Below the pieces are notes generated by a model, which worked only from the letters and a program-made list of their open reading frames with translations, ran no database searches and was not told the origin of the DNA. The position numbers and the translations under genes were made by a program. DNA of 8,277 nucleotides, taken from the NCBI GenBank assembly GCA_009774615.1, contig VSOC01000148.1, positions 1 to 8,277 of the forward strand, given 5' to 3'. The DNA is from Lachnospiraceae bacterium. Its GTDB lineage: Bacteria > Bacillota > Clostridia > Lachnospirales > Lachnospiraceae. This document shows, in pieces, positions 1 to 5,197 of the stretch. Position 1 is the stretch's first letter; each line of letters begins with the position of its first letter.

Positions 1-35
1 AGACATAAAAAGGTATTTAAAAGTATATATAAATT

Positions 36-82
36 CAATAGCGTTTTTATCTATTGACAATTTTTTATTTTTATAATAACAT
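36..82 (+). promoter_or_regulatory. Candidate rightward promoter with an overlapping small palindrome
   Basis: TTGACA at 54-59 is followed after 17 bases by TAACAT at 77-82. The -35 is perfect and the -10 matches the consensus at four of six positions. A 6-bp inverted repeat, CAATAG (36-41) and CTATTG (51-56), overlaps the -35 and could be an operator. No ORF follows. The nearest downstream signal is a terminator at 140-167, so any transcript would be a short RNA. The surroundings are extremely AT-rich, so chance matches are likely. Confidence 0.35.
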
Positions 83-88
83 AAATAT

Positions 89-167
89 ATAGAAATTGAG
101 CGCATAAAAATCGCTTATTATAAATCTTTTAAATACCCAAGCCACTTGCCCAGTGGCTATTTTTTTA
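89..167 (+). ncRNA. Possible short noncoding RNA (about 80 nt)
   Basis: This is inferred only from a promoter-like sequence ending at 82 and a hairpin terminator at 140-167, with no credible ORF between them. The interval contains a weak AGCG/CGCT stem near 99-114 ahead of the terminator stem. The decamer TAGAAATTGA at its 5' end (90-99) recurs at 228-237, upstream of the next terminator (248-278). I do not recognise any RNA family. It could equally be spurious promoter sequence in AT-rich DNA. Confidence 0.22.
140..167 (+). terminator. Rho-independent terminator, rightward
   Basis: AGCCACT (140-146) and AGTGGCT (152-158) form a perfect 7-bp stem with a five-base loop. An A and a run of seven Ts follow. 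It would end a transcript entering from the left edge or from the candidate promoter near 54-82. Confidence 0.6.
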
Positions 168-247
168 TGCCCTTTAATAAATTTTATAACATATTTTTCT
201 TTTTGGCAAGATATACTAATTTGTGTTTAGAAATTGATATGTTAATT

Positions 248-278
248 GTTCTAGTTCTTACGAACTAGAACCTTTTTT
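248..278 (+). terminator. Rho-independent terminator, rightward
   Basis: GTTCTAGTTC (248-257) and GAACTAGAAC (262-271) form a perfect 10-bp stem with loop TTAC, followed by C and six Ts. This is a textbook terminator. The stretch between it and the previous terminator has no ORF, so what it terminates is unclear. A TATACT box at 212-217 could be a -10, but I see no convincing -35. Confidence 0.65.
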
Positions 279-297
279 CTTGCTCTTTTTTACGCTC

Positions 298-367
298 GAA
301 ATGCTATCGCATTTCTACGACTTCGCTTGCAATACACTCAGACGGCATACGCCTTTCTTCGTGTATT
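298..367. repeat. Two adjacent hairpin-forming inverted repeats
   Basis: GAAATGC (298-304) and GCATTTC (309-315) form a 7-bp stem with loop TATC. A second structure pairs AATACAC (331-337) with GTGTATT (361-367) and has a nested GGC/GCC stem (344-346 with 351-353). Neither has a T-run, so they are not terminators. The hexamer ACGCTC (292-297, 370-375) and the 11-mer ATATGTTAATT (237-247, 376-386) also recur around them. The function is unknown. Such clustered structures are seen at origins and attachment regions of mobile elements. Confidence 0.4.
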
Positions 368-420
368 TACGCTCATATGTTAATTCCGCAACAGCTAAAA
401 CTGCTTATGCTACATAACAT

Positions 421-480
421 AAAGTTTATAAAATTTTAATAAAGTTTATAAAAGTTTATATGTTTCCGCAGTTTCCGCAG
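421..480 (+). repeat. Iteron-like repeat module, copy 1
   Basis: Exact decamer AAAGTTTATA occurs at 421-430, 441-450 and 451-460. It is followed by two abutting copies of GTTTCCGCA at 462-470 and 471-479. The same two-part arrangement recurs at 561-609. A single TTCCGCA also occurs at 384-390. Tandem short direct repeats of this kind can be replication iterons, protein-binding arrays or recombinase arm sites. The sequence alone does not decide which. Confidence 0.6.
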
Positions 481-488
481 TTGCTCCA

Positions 489-520
489 TGCAGAGCGACG
501 CAAGTTCTAGTCGCTCTGCA
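489..520. repeat. 11-bp perfect inverted repeat between the two repeat modules
   Basis: TGCAGAGCGAC (489-499) and GTCGCTCTGCA (510-520) are perfectly complementary around a 10-base loop. It is locally GC-rich in an AT-rich region and has no T-run, so it is not an ordinary terminator. It sits between repeat modules 421-480 and 561-609. It could be a protein-binding palindrome or a single-strand structure used in replication or transfer. This is inference. Confidence 0.5.
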
Positions 521-530
521 CACTATGTAA

Positions 531-554
531 AAAGCCTTGATTTTCAAGGGTTTT
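531..554. terminator. Hairpin with flanking A and T runs, possible bidirectional terminator
   Basis: CCTTGA (535-540) and TCAAGG (544-549) pair around TTT. A-rich (531-533) and T-rich (551-554) flanks extend the stem with one mismatch. The T-runs are only about four long on either strand, so termination is possible but weak. Confidence 0.35.
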
Positions 555-560
555 CAGCAA

Positions 561-609
561 TTAGTTTATAAAAAGTTTATATTCTTCCGCAGTTTCCGCA
601 GTTTCCGCA
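561..609 (+). repeat. Iteron-like repeat module, copy 2
   Basis: TTAGTTTATA (561-570) and AAAGTTTATA (572-581) are followed by TCTTCCGCA (583-591) and two exact GTTTCCGCA units (592-600, 601-609). It repeats the layout of 441-480, with AGTTTATA elements first and TTCCGCA elements second, in the same orientation and about 120 bp away. The core TTTCCGCA is also the 3' end of the acceptor stem of the tRNA-Leu at 1756-1837, which may be coincidence. Confidence 0.6.
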
Positions 610-627
610 GTAGGTTTTACAGAATAC

Positions 628-652
628 AAAAAGCACTCTTTCGAGTGCTTTT
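628..652 (-). terminator. Terminator of the integrase gene (bidirectional form)
   Basis: AAAAGCACTC (629-638) and GAGTGCTTTT (643-652) form a perfect 10-bp stem with a four-base loop. Read leftward, the hairpin ends in five Ts and lies 14 bases beyond the integrase stop codon. Read rightward it ends in four Ts, so it could also stop incoming transcription. Confidence 0.75.
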
Positions 653-665
653 CAGACTGGCTAAA

Positions 666-1625
666 TCATTTAACTGTTATCTTACCTCTACGCTTTTTGG
701 GCTGTTCTTTTTTGCCATATATTGCTTGTGGATTGTAAGCAACAGCATTAGCAAGATTAAGCCCTAAATCACTTAAATACTTTTCCGTCGTGCCGATTGT
801 GCTATGTCCTAGAATCTTTGACAAGCTGTATATATCTTTTGTTTTGATGTAATAATTCTTTGCAAACGTATGCCGCATTAAGTGAATACTTGTCTTTTCA
901 ACGCCGAGTTTTCTGTTATAAGTTGCAACATTATCTTGCATAGTACGTTTTGCAAGTTGCTTCTTTTCAGCAGTGCAAAAAAGAAAATCATTATCTGATA
1001 ATTCAAACTGAATGATATACTTTGAGAGAATAGACAGCATATCATCATTAACAAAAAATACTTGTGCTTTATTATTCTTAGTATATTGCACATAGACTGA
1101 ATGTTCTTTTCTTTGTATGTCTGATACTTGAATATTCAAGGCAGATGATAACCGCATACCCGTTGCGCATATTAGGTTAATAAATACCCATGTTTGATAC
1201 TCTACTTCACTGCAGGTCTTTGGCTTACGCAATAATGTTGCAAGTTCATCATCCGTATAGCAGACCTTGATTGTATGCTGATATTTGGGCAATTGGAGAG
1301 GGCAAACATCCATATACTGATTATCCTGCAACCAATACAGAAAAGCCCTCACAGAACGCGCATACGACGTTACAGTGACATCCTTTTTATTGTCATCCTC
1401 CTTCAAGTCCTCAATCCACCACTGATATAAGTCCTTATTCAGCAGACTGGTTGACATATCCCAAAACTCATTGGAATCTACAAAACTTTTAATGTGTAGT
1501 TCATATGTGGATAGTGTCAACTCAGATAAGTTCATAGCTTTCTTTTCTTGCACAAACTCATTGTAGGCTTGCTTCACCAATACATTGTCAATAGCCATTG
1601 TCTTTTTTCTCCGTCTTTCTCTCAT
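666..1625 (-). CDS. Tyrosine recombinase / integrase
   Basis: The product is a 319-residue site-specific recombinase that would integrate and excise the element through a covalent 3'-phosphotyrosine intermediate. Residues about 12-105 look like the SAM-like core-binding domain and about 120-290 the catalytic domain. Visible catalytic residues are R158 (ATGMRLS), a candidate Lys at 183-186 (YTKNNK), H248 and R251 (HLMRH), H274 (ILGHS) and nucleophile Y283 (EKYL). The acidic residue often found after the first Arg (GMRxSE) is not conserved. The C-terminus is a basic tail. ATG at 1625 has AAAGGAG upstream; M10 at 1598 also has GGAG upstream, so the start is uncertain by nine codons. The gene reads away from the neighbouring tRNA-Leu, has its own promoter and terminator, and has no excisionase gene in view. 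The pairing with a disrupted tRNA-Leu suggests that tRNA is its target. Confidence 0.93.
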   Translation of the reverse strand: MRERRRKKTMAIDNVLVKQAYNEFVQEKKAMNLSELTLSTYELHIKSFVDSNEFWDMSTSLLNKDLYQWWIEDLKEDDNKKDVTVTSYARSVRAFLYWLQDNQYMDVCPLQLPKYQHTIKVCYTDDELATLLRKPKTCSEVEYQTWVFINLICATGMRLSSALNIQVSDIQRKEHSVYVQYTKNNKAQVFFVNDDMLSILSKYIIQFELSDNDFLFCTAEKKQLAKRTMQDNVATYNRKLGVEKTSIHLMRHTFAKNYYIKTKDIYSLSKILGHSTIGTTEKYLSDLGLNLANAVAYNPQAIYGKKEQPKKRRGKITVK

Positions 1626-1629
1626 TTTC

Positions 1630-1658
1630 CGTGTTCTCCTTTCGATTGTGAGAACACG
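1630..1658 (-). promoter_or_regulatory. Inverted repeat overlapping the integrase ribosome-binding site
   Basis: CGTGTTCTC (1630-1638) and GAGAACACG (1650-1658) are perfect 9-bp arms around an 11-base loop, immediately upstream of the integrase start. On the transcript the last three bases of the AAAGGAG site fall in the stem, so folding would partly hide it. It could also be a DNA operator for an element regulator. Either role would limit integrase expression. Confidence 0.5.
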
Positions 1659-1676
1659 CTAGACTTGCTAATTTTG

Positions 1677-1705
1677 ATTATAAAAGACTTTGCCATATTT
1701 GACAA
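1677..1705 (-). promoter_or_regulatory. Integrase promoter
   Basis: On the minus strand TTGTCA (1700-1705) is followed after 17 bases by a perfect TATAAT (1677-1682). This gives an approximately 40-nt leader to the integrase start. The -35 begins just past the tRNA terminator, so the integrase is insulated from tRNA transcription and has its own promoter. Confidence 0.75.
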
Positions 1706-1707
1706 GT

Positions 1708-1749
1708 AAAAAAGGCTCTGTCCTAACCACTCGATTAAGACAAAGCCTT
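1708..1749 (-). terminator. Rho-independent terminator of the tRNA-Leu transcript
   Basis: On the minus strand a 15-bp stem (1735-1749 pairing with 1712-1726, with two G-U wobbles and an 8-base loop) is followed by six Ts. It starts about 6 bases after the 3' end of the tRNA. It would give a short tRNA transcript and stop read-through into the integrase. Confidence 0.85.
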
Positions 1750-1755
1750 ATTTTA

Positions 1756-1837
1756 TGCGGAAAAAGGGACTCGAACCCTCACGCCTTTCGACACAGGAAC
1801 CTAAATCCTGCACGTCTGCCAATTCCGTCATTTCCGC
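1756..1837 (-). tRNA. tRNA-Leu (anticodon UAG), complete
   Basis: The acceptor stem GCGGAAA/TTTCCGC is perfect and the discriminator is A. The D-arm has AATTGGCAGAC. The anticodon stem CAGGA/TCCTG encloses loop TTTAGGT with anticodon TAG. A class II variable arm and a T-arm with TTCGAGT follow. CCA is not encoded; TAAAA follows the discriminator. It reads leucine codon CUA and, by wobble, others in the CUN box. It lies 13 bases downstream of a truncated tRNA-Leu of the same anticodon. Over the shared 42-nt 5' part the two differ at eight positions, so it is not a recent copy. It is probably carried by the integrated element and transcribed from the resident promoter at 1934-1963. Confidence 0.93.
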
Positions 1838-1850
1838 AAATAAACCACAT

Positions 1851-1893
1851 AAGAACCTAAATCTGGCGTGTCTGCCAATTCCACCATATCCGC
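1851..1893 (-). pseudogene. 5' half of a tRNA-Leu(UAG), broken after the anticodon loop; probable attachment site
   Basis: Read on the minus strand from 1893, the sequence starts GCGGATATGGTGGAATTGG and proceeds through the D-arm into anticodon stem CCAGA and loop TTTAGGT. It then gives TCT followed by TA instead of the expected GG, so the tRNA identity stops in the 3' strand of the anticodon stem. No variable arm, T-arm or 3' acceptor strand follows. Thirteen bases later a whole tRNA-Leu begins. The 11-mer GATTTAGGTTC (+ strand 1853-1863) is shared with the intact tRNA (1797-1807) and is the likely recombination core. The strong promoter upstream suggests this half is the original chromosomal gene. 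Confidence 0.8.
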
Positions 1894-1933
1894 GCACGCA
1901 TCCGAAGCCTGTCCTGCCTCCGATGCGCTTCTT

Positions 1934-1963
1934 ATCATACCATTTTTAAACACCGATTGTCAA
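1934..1963 (-). promoter_or_regulatory. tRNA-Leu promoter
   Basis: On the minus strand a perfect TTGACA (1958-1963) is separated by 18 bases from TATGAT (1934-1939). The -35 begins just after the larC stop codon. The start would fall near 1927, giving a roughly 34-nt leader before the truncated tRNA half. With no terminator until 1708-1749, it should also transcribe the complete tRNA-Leu. Confidence 0.75.
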
Positions 1964-1965
1964 TA

Positions 1966-3312
1966 TCAAATCCCAATCCTTTTCCTGATTTGTGCAATGC
2001 TTACTCCTGTCTTTTCGGCAATGGCTGCTAGATCTTCATATTCCAGTTTCTCCCGAAGCACCTCTTCCTGCCCCGGATAATGTGATAATTTTTTTCTCAC
2101 AGTTCCCCAGGGTGTTTCGATTCCTTCAAAACTTCTGGACAGCACGCTCCTCTCACACCAGACCCGGCGAATTCCCAGAGTTGTTGTATGGCGGAAAATG
2201 CATTCTTCTATCCGGCAGATATCTGCTGACCGACAAAGACACACCAAAAGAATTCCCGGTCTGCTTTTTTTCATGCCAATACCCACGGTGTACACATCCA
2301 GCGCCCCTTCTTTAAAGAGTATTTCACAGGCAAATCCAATTTCTTCTCCGGTCATATCATCCAGATTACACCGCAGTTCTACGATAGAGTCTGCCTCTGC
2401 CAGGTTTTCGGATTCTTGATTTCTTAAATTTCCAATAAATGCACGCACACAATTGGCGGCTGGAAAATCCTTTTTTCCCATTCCGTAGCCAATCTTTTCC
2501 GTAGCCATTGGCGGCATAATACCAAACTGTCCGACAAAATATTTCAGCAATGCCGCTCCCGTAGGTGTACACAATTCCCCGCGGATGCATCCTCCATAAA
2601 TGGGAATGCCCTCAAGCAGACAGGCCGTCGCCGGTGCCGGAACAGGAAGTATTCCATGTGCACAGCGAACCTGGCCGCTCCCCACATGCACAGCCGAAGC
2701 AAAAGTTTTCTCAATCCCCAGCCGTTCCATCAAAAAGCAAACCCCTGTTACATCGGCAACAGCATCCAGGGTTCCAACCTCATGAAAATGAATATCTTCC
2801 ACCGTCTTTCCATGCACCCTGCTTTCCGCCTCCGCAATAAGCCGGTACACCGCCAAAGCATCTTTTTTTACCTTTTCCGATACATGAAAATGACCAATCC
2901 ACTCCCGGATTTCATTCATTCCCGCATGATGGTGCGCATAACTATGTTCGCCAGGATGTTCATGATTATGGCTATGCTCTCCATGACCATTCTCCCCATG
3001 CCCATGCTCTTCATGACCATGATCATACGCTCCATGACTGTGCTTGTGCTCATGAAATAAGTCATCAAACTGCCCATGCGTATCCAAAGGATTTTCTTCT
3101 CCCGCTTCTTCCTCTCCGTGGATCAAAACACGCATATGTGTTCCCGAAATCCCGCATTTCTCCGATTTTTCTGCCCGAAACTCTGCATCTGGAATTCCTA
3201 AATGGTTCAGTTCTTCCAGCACAGCTTCCCTGTCCGGGCACAATTCCAGCAATGCAGCCATCAGCATATCTCCCGCGGCCCCCATTCCGCAGTCCAAATA
3301 TAGTATCCTCAT
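1966..3312 (-). CDS. larC: LarC, CTP-dependent nickel insertion (nickel-pincer cofactor synthesis)
   Basis: LarC is a CTP-dependent cyclometallase that inserts nickel into the dithiocarboxylate pyridinium mononucleotide, giving the NPN cofactor of LarA-type racemases and epimerases. From the ATG at 3312 the protein has 448 residues. It starts with the typical MRILYLDCGMGAAGDM and contains HFHEVG (175-180), GELCTPTGAALL (245-256) and LDDMTGEE (317-324). A His-rich insert at 87-129 has 17 histidines in 43 residues, probably binding nickel, and explains the slightly long size. In Lactobacillus plantarum LarC is made as larC1/larC2 by frameshifting; here it is one ORF. GTG (3321) and TTG (3324) are alternative starts. 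GAGG at 3326-3329 is 13 bases from the ATG but 4 from the GTG, so the start is not settled. It is last in the larE-larB-larC operon. Confidence 0.93.
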   Translation of the reverse strand: MRILYLDCGMGAAGDMLMAALLELCPDREAVLEELNHLGIPDAEFRAEKSEKCGISGTHMRVLIHGEEEAGEENPLDTHGQFDDLFHEHKHSHGAYDHGHEEHGHGENGHGEHSHNHEHPGEHSYAHHHAGMNEIREWIGHFHVSEKVKKDALAVYRLIAEAESRVHGKTVEDIHFHEVGTLDAVADVTGVCFLMERLGIEKTFASAVHVGSGQVRCAHGILPVPAPATACLLEGIPIYGGCIRGELCTPTGAALLKYFVGQFGIMPPMATEKIGYGMGKKDFPAANCVRAFIGNLRNQESENLAEADSIVELRCNLDDMTGEEIGFACEILFKEGALDVYTVGIGMKKSRPGILLVCLCRSADICRIEECIFRHTTTLGIRRVWCERSVLSRSFEGIETPWGTVRKKLSHYPGQEEVLREKLEYEDLAAIAEKTGVSIAQIRKRIGI

Positions 3313-3324
3313 ATTTTGCACCAA

Positions 3325-3360
3325 GCCTCAAGCGAAAATGCTTGCATTTTCATTTGAGGC
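3325..3360 (-). promoter_or_regulatory. Long hairpin covering the larC ribosome-binding site
   Basis: GCCTCAAGCGAAAATGC (3325-3341) and GCATTTTCATTTGAGGC (3344-3360) form a 17-bp near-perfect palindrome with one mismatch and one G-U wobble in the larC-sense RNA. The only GAGG upstream of larC lies inside the stem. Folding would hide the ribosome site, and no U-tract follows, so it is not a terminator. It could be a translational control, a processing site or an inserted palindromic repeat. Confidence 0.6.
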
Positions 3361-3369
3361 GCAAACACA

Positions 3370-3426
3370 AAGGGTGAAAGATTTATGTTTGCATTTTATC
3401 CTTTCTTCTTTTTTTCTTTCACCCTT
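3370..3426 (-). repeat. Second inverted repeat in the larB-larC gap
   Basis: AAGGGTGAAAGA (3370-3381) and TCTTTCACCCTT (3415-3426) are perfect 12-bp arms around a 33-base purine-rich loop (sense strand). A competing 7-bp pair, GCAAACA (3361-3367) with TGTTTGC (3386-3392), cannot form at the same time without a pseudoknot. The larB-larC gap of about 146 bases therefore holds two or three stems. That is unusual for an operon whose larE-larB gap is about 50 bases. Confidence 0.5.
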
Positions 3427-3458
3427 CCTCTATTCTTTGCACGTTTTATCTTTTATGT

Positions 3459-4208
3459 TTAATGTTTATGATTAATCATACTTGCCAGATAACCTGCGCC
3501 AAAACCGTTATCAATATTGACCACACTGACCCCGCTTGCACAGGAATTCAGCATAGATAACAGGGCCGAGAGTCCAAAAAAGGAAGCACCATAGCCCACA
3601 CTCGTCGGCACGGCGATAACCGGACAGTCCGCCAGTCCGCCTATGACACTGGCTAATGCCCCTTCCATCCCGGCAATGGCGATAATAACCTCTGCCTGCA
3701 TAATCTCATCCAAATGGGCCAGTAAGCGGTGCAGACCCGCCACTCCTACATCATAAAGGCGAACAACCTCATTGCCCAAAGCCTGCGCAGTGAGCGCCGC
3801 TTCCTCTGCCACGGGCATATCGCTGGTTCCTCCTGTTGCTACGACAATTTTTCCCCTGCCGTCCGGCTCTGGCATCTTGCCGACAATCCCTATCTTTCCC
3901 ATGGAAAAATACTGCAGTTCATGTTCTTCCTTTACTTCCTCTGCCATTTCCGGCGACATTCGGGTAATCAAAATGGTTTCCTGCCCCTGCGCTTTCATTG
4001 CCCGGATAATCCCCTTCACCTGCTCTTTGGTTTTTCCTGCACCGTAAATCACCTCACTTACGCCCTGGCGCAGTCCCCGGTGATGATCCAGCTTTGCATA
4101 GCCCAGGTCTTCAAAAGGTATTTCTTTTAACCGAAGCACTGCTTCATCCACACTGGTTTTTCCCTGGGCCACTTCTTCAAAAAGCCACCGTATATCTTTC
4201 TGTTCCAT
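3459..4208 (-). CDS. larB: LarB, nicotinate adenine dinucleotide carboxylase/hydrolase
   Basis: LarB carries out the first step of NPN synthesis. It carboxylates the pyridinium ring of nicotinic acid adenine dinucleotide and hydrolyses the phosphoanhydride to release AMP, giving the biscarboxylate mononucleotide. The protein is 249 residues, normal for the family. The N-terminal part (1-115) holds the family segment DHHRGLRQGVSEVIYGAGKT (41-60). The C-terminal PurE-like domain has VVATGGTSDMPVAEE (122-136) and AIAGMEGALASVIGGL (177-192). C223 in the LNSCASG segment matches, by position, the catalytic Cys221 of the Lactobacillus plantarum enzyme as I recall it. The ATG at 4208 has AAAGGA at good spacing. 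It lies 50 bases after larE and before larC. Confidence 0.94.
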   Translation of the reverse strand: MEQKDIRWLFEEVAQGKTSVDEAVLRLKEIPFEDLGYAKLDHHRGLRQGVSEVIYGAGKTKEQVKGIIRAMKAQGQETILITRMSPEMAEEVKEEHELQYFSMGKIGIVGKMPEPDGRGKIVVATGGTSDMPVAEEAALTAQALGNEVVRLYDVGVAGLHRLLAHLDEIMQAEVIIAIAGMEGALASVIGGLADCPVIAVPTSVGYGASFFGLSALLSMLNSCASGVSVVNIDNGFGAGYLASMINHKH

Positions 4209-4258
4209 ATTCGTTCCTTTCTGTTCTTCCTGCTTCTTTTTTTATATCTCTTCCTGCC

Positions 4259-5017
4259 TTAATTTCCTCTTTCCTGTAAATCCAGGAATATTCCCGAAAA
4301 ACCACAGGCTAATGCTTCCCGAATTTCCTTCCTTTTTTCCACAACCATTGCCATCTGCGCTGCGGGAAGCTGAATCCTGGCAGCATCACCGTAAAGGCGC
4401 ACCCTGAAATCCGAAAATCCCATCTCAGCTAAGGTCATTTCACTCTTTTCTATATTTTCCAATAATACCGCTGTAATTTCCCTGCCTGCCGGAATTCGGG
4501 TCGCCAGGCAGGCATAAGCAGGTTTATTCCAGGTAAATAACCCCGCCTGCTGCGAATAGCTGCGTATCTCCTCCTTTGTAAATCCGCAGTCCCGCAAAGG
4601 CGAACGCACGTTAAGTTCCTCTGCAGCCCTCATCCCCGGCCGATCCGCAGACTCATCTGAAGCATTTGTCCCATCCAGCAGCAGATGATAGCCATCCTTA
4701 ACTGCCTGCTCTTTTAATCTTCCAAACAATGCATGTTTACAATAGTAACAGCGGTTTTCCGGATTTCCTGCAATTCTGTTCTCTTTTAGAATATCCAATT
4801 CCAGCACAGTCAGCCGTATTCCCATCTGGCTGGTAAGTTTTTGCGCGTCTTTAAGTTCAAACGCCGGCTGAAAAGCTGTCTTAATAAAATAGGGCTGTAT
4901 CTTCGCCCCTGCCTTAATTCCTGCCCACAATAAGTAAGCCGAATCCACGCCGCCGGAAAACCCCAGGGCTGCTCTTGGATTTTCCTGAAAAAAAGATTGC
5001 AGCTGGTCTTCTTTCAT
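4259..5017 (-). CDS. larE: LarE, ATP-dependent sulfur insertase for nickel-pincer cofactor
   Basis: LarE activates the carboxylates of the LarB product by AMPylation and converts them to thiocarboxylates. The protein is 252 residues, in the PP-loop ATP pyrophosphatase family, with SGGVDS at 21-26, DGTNASDESADRPG at 115-128 and WNKPAYACLATRIPAG at 163-178. Cys170 sits where Lactobacillus plantarum LarE has its sacrificial Cys176. In addition NRCYYCK (88-94) gives C90 and C93, which that enzyme lacks. Three such cysteines are the pattern of LarE proteins reported to hold a [4Fe-4S] cluster and act without destroying a Cys. The ATG at 5017 has AAAGGG nine bases upstream. It is the first gene of the operon, behind a 170-nt leader. 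Confidence 0.94.
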   Translation of the reverse strand: MKEDQLQSFFQENPRAALGFSGGVDSAYLLWAGIKAGAKIQPYFIKTAFQPAFELKDAQKLTSQMGIRLTVLELDILKENRIAGNPENRCYYCKHALFGRLKEQAVKDGYHLLLDGTNASDESADRPGMRAAEELNVRSPLRDCGFTKEEIRSYSQQAGLFTWNKPAYACLATRIPAGREITAVLLENIEKSEMTLAEMGFSDFRVRLYGDAARIQLPAAQMAMVVEKRKEIREALACGFSGIFLDLQERGN

Positions 5018-5147
5018 TTGCCTGTCCCTTTCTTCAAAAGAAAAACCATAAAAGCATCTCTTTATGTTTATTTCGATAAAGAAACAATGCCTTCATGGCC
5101 TTTTTTATTTCCATTTAATTTCTATTTGACTTTTTTATTTTCCATCT

Positions 5148-5171
5148 GATGTCTGCTTGGGCAGACTCATC
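5148..5171 (-). promoter_or_regulatory. Hairpin in the larE leader
   Basis: GTCTGC (5151-5156) and GCAGAC (5161-5166) form a perfect 6-bp stem with a four-base loop, near the start of the roughly 170-nt larE leader. A GAT/ATC pair extends it across a small bulge. A weak 4-bp stem (near 5171-5184) is adjacent. I could not fit the leader to the known nickel/cobalt riboswitch architecture. It may be a 5' stability element. Confidence 0.35.
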
Positions 5172-5197
5172 CGGCTTCTGCCAGGATAACTGCATTT

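Noticed and set aside
421..609. CRISPR array
   Set aside because: Repeats are only 9-10 bp, mostly abutting, with no uniform unique spacers and no cas genes.
537..767. 76-codon plus-strand ORF across the repeats and the integrase end
   Set aside because: It is Phe/Arg-rich translation of the repeat array and the terminator, and overlaps the integrase C-terminus. No coding character.
1755..2080. Short plus-strand ORFs across the tRNA genes and the larC end
   Set aside because: They are antisense to a tRNA with full secondary structure and to a well-recognised larC, and have no family resemblance.
1966..3324. Programmed frameshift in larC, as in Lactobacillus plantarum larC1/larC2
   Set aside because: The reading frame is continuous from the start to the C-terminal domain, so no frameshift is needed here.
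2565..3377. Plus-strand ORFs antisense to larC, including a Met/His-rich one of 134 codons
   Set aside because: They mirror the low-complexity His-rich segment of larC on the other strand and have no ribosome sites of note.
3370..3426. Terminator between larB and larC
   Set aside because: The stem has a 33-base loop and no T-run follows it on either strand. The two genes probably stay in one operon.
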